From Alphaproteobacteria bacterium (GTDB lineage Bacteria > Pseudomonadota > Alphaproteobacteria > RS24), in NCBI GenBank assembly GCA_015163825.1, contig JAAOIL010000044.1, positions 1-8,825 of the forward strand: a stretch of 8,825 bases of DNA, in the 5' to 3' direction. The notes under the pieces are model-generated. The model had not been told where the DNA came from, did not search any database, and saw only the letters and a program-made list of their open reading frames with translations. A program made the translations under genes and the position numbers. Each line of letters begins with the position of its first letter. Within the stretch, counting starts at the first letter, position 1. Below, piece after piece: positions 6,792 through 8,825 of this stretch.

Positions 6792-6819
6792 TTCTCACGC
6801 CTCATTACCTTCGTATATT
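6792..6819 (+). promoter_or_regulatory. Possible sigma-70-type promoter in front of the double hairpin
   Basis: TTCTCA (6792-6797) and TATATT (6814-6819) are spaced by 16 nt; they match the TTGACA/TATAAT consensus at 4/6 and 5/6 positions. Transcription would begin near 6826, at the 5' edge of the first hairpin. Confidence 0.25.
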
Positions 6820-6823
6820 CTTA

Positions 6824-6849
6824 ATGTGCGTTGGGTCGTATACGCACAT
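6824..6849. ncRNA. Hairpin 1 of the intergenic structured element
   Basis: ATGTGCGT (6824-6831) and ACGCACAT (6842-6849) are perfect 8-bp complements around a 10-nt loop, with an overlapping palindrome CGTATACG at 6837-6844. It lies six bases before the larger hairpin. It could be the 5' stem of a small RNA read on the plus strand, part of the leader of the DUF2794 mRNA on the minus strand, or an operator palindrome. The pairing is certain; the function is not. Confidence 0.4.
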
Positions 6850-6855
6850 AAAAGT

Positions 6856-6907
6856 CTAAAGTCCGGATTGGCGCATTCTCTCCTCCCGAATCGCCACCGG
6901 ACTTTAG
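6856..6907 (+). ncRNA. Long hairpin with anti-Shine-Dalgarno-like loop (candidate small RNA or leader element)
   Basis: CTAAAGTCCGG (6856-6866) and CCGGACTTTAG (6897-6907) form a perfect 11-bp outer stem. After a small internal loop, GGCG (6870-6873) pairs with CGCC (6892-6895), and past a one-base bulge ATTC (6875-6878) pairs with GAAT (6888-6891). The 9-nt apical loop, UCUCCUCCC in the plus-strand RNA, mimics the 3' end of 16S rRNA. Alphaproteobacterial stress small RNAs, notably the CcsR (cuckoo) RNAs of Rhodobacter, display CCUCCUCCC motifs in loops. Unlike those, I see no DUF1127 gene beside it and only a poor T-stretch (CAATTTTAG) after it. In the minus-strand RNA the loop would instead show GGGAGGAGA followed by an AATG, an SD-like site ahead of a six-codon reading frame. 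The structure is certain; the strand and function are inferred. Confidence 0.45.
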
Positions 6908-6951
6908 CAATTTTAGCCTCAAACGCTTGCTTAACTTTTTTCGCTTTTATC

Positions 6952-6979
6952 TTGCACTTGCGCCCCCAGTCGCTAGATT
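6952..6979 (+). promoter_or_regulatory. Candidate promoter giving a leaderless ABC-transporter mRNA
   Basis: TTGCAC (6952-6957) and TAGATT (6974-6979) are separated by 16 nt. The -10-like TAnnnT ends exactly 7 nt before the ATG at 6987, so transcription would be expected to start at or next to the A of the start codon. This would explain why no SD is visible. The -35 is a weak match (3/6). Confidence 0.35.
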
Positions 6980-6986
6980 GCCTGCT

Positions 6987-8015
6987 ATGATTGAGGTGCA
7001 AAATTTAACAAAAACATTTGCGGATTTCACGGCGGTGTCGGATTTATCTTTTCGTGTCAGCAAGGGTGATGTGCTGGGGTTTTTAGGGCCTAACGGGGCG
7101 GGTAAATCGACCACGATGAAAATGCTGGTTGGGTTTTTACGCCCAAGTGGCGGGCAGATTATGGTTGATGGTATTGATATGGTGCAAGACCCGCTTGAGG
7201 GGCAAAAACGTTTGGGTTATCTACCAGAGGGGGCGCCGGCTTGGGTTGAGATGACGCCGCGTGAGTTTTTACATTTCATAACAGCAGTGCGTGGGCTAGA
7301 TAAAGCGGCAGCCCATAAAGCCTTGGCACGCGCGATAGACCTTACGCAATTGCATAATGTTTTAGATCAGCCGATAGATACCTTATCAAAAGGCTATCGC
7401 CGCCGTGTTGGTTTGGCGCAAGCCATCTTGCACGACCCGGACATTTTAATTATGGACGAGCCCACCGATGGGTTAGACCCCAATCAGAAATCACATATCC
7501 GTGCCGCCATAAAAGAGATGGCAACAGATACGGCGATTATTGTTTCCACCCATATTTTGGAAGAGGTTGATGCGATATGCACCCGCGCTATGATTATTGA
7601 TAGGGGGCGTCATTTGGCATCTGGCACACCGGCGGAACTGGCGGCGCGGTCGCGTTATTGTGGGGCGGTAGAAGTGGTGGTCAAGGCGTCCGCCCGTGCG
7701 GCGGTGGCAACTTTACTAAAAGCCCAGTTCTCCGATATAGAGTGCTCCGATATAGAGTTTCCTGCTACAAAAATGACAGCGTCTCATGGTGATAATAATA
7801 ACGACACACGCTTTTGTGTTTTTGCTGCCAACAAATCTGGCGATGAATCCTCTCCAAAAATTAAGGCGGCTGATTTTTTGCGCCTTGTGCAAGATTGCCT
7901 TGCCCCACAGCAAGAGGCGCTATTGGCACTTTCTTTGCAAAGCGGTCGCCTTGATGATGTATTCGCCACTTTAACTGCCGCACCCAATACGGCAACTGAA
8001 AAGACGGTGTCATAA
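6987..8015 (+). CDS. ABC transporter ATP-binding protein, GldA-like (ABC-2 exporter class)
   Basis: This 342-residue ATPase has Walker A G-P-N-G-A-G-K-S (34-41), signature L-S-K-G-Y (133-137), Walker B I-L-I-M-D-E (153-158) and switch histidine H189. The Q-loop position carries E81 in G-Y-L-P-E-G-A-P, typical of the GldA/NatA-like class rather than a defect. A C-terminal domain (about 225-330) follows, with a hydrophilic segment (259-293) and a five-residue duplication (S-D-I-E-C then S-D-I-E-F, 249-258). I start it at the ATG 6987 because family homology begins with its first residues; an upstream in-frame TTG at 6927 adds 20 unrelated residues. No SD is present, but a -10-like element 7 nt upstream suggests a leaderless message. 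It pairs with the downstream permease (TAATG overlap). GldA/F/G are gliding genes in Bacteroidetes; relatives in Proteobacteria have no clear substrate, so only ATP-driven transport can be stated. Confidence 0.9.
   Translation: MIEVQNLTKTFADFTAVSDLSFRVSKGDVLGFLGPNGAGKSTTMKMLVGFLRPSGGQIMVDGIDMVQDPLEGQKRLGYLPEGAPAWVEMTPREFLHFITAVRGLDKAAAHKALARAIDLTQLHNVLDQPIDTLSKGYRRRVGLAQAILHDPDILIMDEPTDGLDPNQKSHIRAAIKEMATDTAIIVSTHILEEVDAICTRAMIIDRGRHLASGTPAELAARSRYCGAVEVVVKASARAAVATLLKAQFSDIECSDIEFPATKMTASHGDNNNDTRFCVFAANKSGDESSPKIKAADFLRLVQDCLAPQQEALLALSLQSGRLDDVFATLTAAPNTATEKTVS
7730..7758 (+). repeat. 15-bp in-frame tandem duplication in the GldA-like gene
   Basis: CTCCGATATAGAGT occurs at 7730-7743 and again at 7745-7758, a period of 15 bp with identity at 14 of 15 positions. 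It encodes S-D-I-E-C and S-D-I-E-F (residues 249-258) in the C-terminal domain, beside a low-complexity Asn/Asp-containing segment. It looks like a recent slippage or duplication event that kept the frame. Confidence 0.9.
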
Positions 8016-8779
8016 TGGATAGAGAAGCACAGCATAATCAAATCAGCAAAATGTTTGCCGTTATGCGACGTGAATTTGCGGGTTATTTCGCCACGCCTTT
8101 AGGGGTGGTGTTTATCATTGTATTTTTATTAACGAATAGCGTGGCGACATTTTATTTGGGCGATTATTTTGCGGCGGGGCAAGCGGATTTACAGATTTTC
8201 TTTTCGTTCCAGCCATGGATTTACCTGTTCTTTTTGTCGGCTATTTCTATGCGCCTCTGGGCAGAAGAGAGACGCAATGGGTCTATTGAATTGCTTCTCA
8301 GTCTGCCGATTGCGCTCCCCGCTATTGTTATGGGTAAATATCTAGCGGCGTTGGGGTTTGCGGGGTTTGCCTTGCTTGGTACTTTACCGATTTGGTTCAG
8401 TGTTAATTATCTAGGCAGCCCTGATAATGGCGTTATTTTATCGGGCTATGTTGGCAGTTTTTTTGTGGCGGCGGGATATTTGGCAATCGGTATGTGTGCT
8501 TCGGCTTGTACGCGCAATCAAATCATTGCGTTTGTTGTGGCTGTTATGGCTTGCTTGCTCTTTACTTTATCGGGGGCGCCTTTGGTGTTAGATTTATTGC
8601 GCGGGCTGGTGCCGCAAATTCTATTAGATGTGATAGCTTCTTTTAGTGTTATCCTAAATGTGCGTGGCTTCACCAATGGCGTGATTGATGCGCGCGCGTT
8701 GATATTCTTTATCTCTTTAATCGGCGGTTTTTTGGTGGCGACTATCATTATCGTTGATGCCAAAAGAGGGGATGCTTAA
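8015..8779 (+). CDS. ABC-2 type permease, GldF-like
   Basis: This 254-residue integral membrane protein has six predicted membrane segments (about 29-50, 62-80, 107-128, 141-163, 169-190, 226-247), the usual ABC-2 permease design. The diagnostic block M-R-L-W-A-E-E-R-R-N-G-S-I-E-L-L-L-S-L-P (79-98), following the second segment, is shared by GldF and NosY-type permeases and forms the coupling region to the ATPase. The ATG at 8015 uses the last A of the ATPase TAA stop (TAATG), which argues for coupled translation and for this start over the internal ATGs at 8051 and 8063 (residues 13 and 17), even though homology begins around residue 13. It should form a dimer in the inner membrane with two copies of the upstream ATPase. 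The substrate is unknown. Its own stop overlaps the next start in the same way. Confidence 0.9.
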   Translation: MDREAQHNQISKMFAVMRREFAGYFATPLGVVFIIVFLLTNSVATFYLGDYFAAGQADLQIFFSFQPWIYLFFLSAISMRLWAEERRNGSIELLLSLPIALPAIVMGKYLAALGFAGFALLGTLPIWFSVNYLGSPDNGVILSGYVGSFFVAAGYLAIGMCASACTRNQIIAFVVAVMACLLFTLSGAPLVLDLLRGLVPQILLDVIASFSVILNVRGFTNGVIDARALIFFISLIGGFLVATIIIVDAKRGDA

Positions 8780-8825
8780 TGTCTCGTAATTTATCTAGCG
8801 GTATAAAAGGCATTCATATTTTAAT
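8779..8825 (+). CDS. Start of a third gene of the GldA/GldF-like operon, cut by the window edge
   Basis: The ATG at 8779 shares its A with the TAA of the permease gene (TAATG), and 15 complete codons run open to the end, beginning M-S-R-N-L-S-S-G-I-K. The sequence is too short to identify. In comparable operons the next gene encodes a GldG-like membrane-anchored auxiliary protein (ABC_transp_aux family), and the basic N-terminus turning hydrophobic (I-H-I-L) is compatible with a membrane anchor. That identity is an inference from context. Confidence 0.6.
   Translation, partial: MSRNLSSGIKGIHIL

Larger units (their letters stand above)
6659..6986. other. 328-bp structured non-coding region between divergent DUF2794 and ABC genes
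   Basis: No convincing protein-coding gene fits here. From left to right it holds a GGGG/CCCC hairpin (6673-6684), a CtrA-type TTAA-N7-TTAA box (6769-6783), a possible plus-strand promoter (6792-6819), two adjacent hairpins (6824-6849 and 6856-6907), a GANTC methylation-type site (6888-6892), a T6 run (6936-6941) and a promoter-like pair just before the ABC start (6952-6979). Composition is more AT-rich than the flanking genes, as expected for a control region. Confidence 0.6.

Noticed and set aside
6731..6805. Minus-strand 24-codon reading frame (begins M-R-R-E-K-G) in the intergenic region, with GAAGG two bases before its ATG.
   Set aside because: The SD spacing is too short, the frame contains the CtrA-type box, the peptide matches no leader peptide I know, and frames of this length are common by chance.
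6856..6907. Inverted repeat as the end of a mobile element or a REP/MITE unit.
   Set aside because: No second copy is seen in the window, there is no target-site duplication around it, and its nested helices look like an RNA hairpin. A genome-wide search could reopen this.
6795..7001. Minus-strand 68-codon reading frame across the ABC start and both hairpins.
   Set aside because: It is antisense to the well-supported ABC start, runs through perfect inverted repeats and resembles no known family.

Overview
The window looks like chromosomal core-type DNA from a free-living alphaproteobacterium of moderate GC content. The grounds are a DUF2794-type gene (a family I know only from Alphaproteobacteria), alphaproteobacterial-looking protein sequences throughout, frequent weak or absent Shine-Dalgarno sites, and a CtrA-like box. 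I cannot name the genus. I see no insertion sequence, phage gene, tRNA, rRNA or CRISPR array.

Layout. (1) 1-2025, minus strand: a three-gene run in the order tesA (secreted SGNH esterase/thioesterase), tas (aldo/keto reductase) and a pterin-4a-carbinolamine dehydratase cut by the window edge. The junctions are an 11-nt gap and a 1-nt stop/start overlap. (2) 2056-5455, plus strand: ybbA (ABC ATPase) and ybbP (10-TM FtsX-type permease), divergent from tesA across only 30 bp. This repeats the tesA/ybbAP arrangement of E. coli, where the transporter and the esterase are thought to act together on hydrophobic compounds in the envelope. (3) 5456-6658: a Bax-inhibitor-1/YccA-family membrane protein with a heat-shock-like promoter and a hairpin in its leader, convergent with a DUF2794 gene one base away. 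(4) 6659-6986: a 328-bp non-coding stretch between the divergent DUF2794 and ABC genes. It is the most structured part of the window: a perfect TTAA-N7-TTAA (CtrA-type) box, a plausible promoter, and two adjacent hairpins. The second hairpin has an 11-bp perfect outer stem and a pyrimidine loop that mimics the 16S anti-Shine-Dalgarno sequence. (5) 6987-8825, plus strand: a GldA-like ABC ATPase, a GldF-like ABC-2 permease, and the first 15 codons of a third gene, each joined to the next by a TAATG overlap. The ATPase appears to start directly downstream of a -10 element, so its mRNA may be leaderless.

The proteins all belong to known families. The best candidates for something undescribed are non-coding: the two-hairpin element with the anti-SD loop downstream of a CtrA-type box, and the RpoH-like promoter/hairpin in front of the BI-1 gene. 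Both are inferences from reading the sequence and have not been tested.
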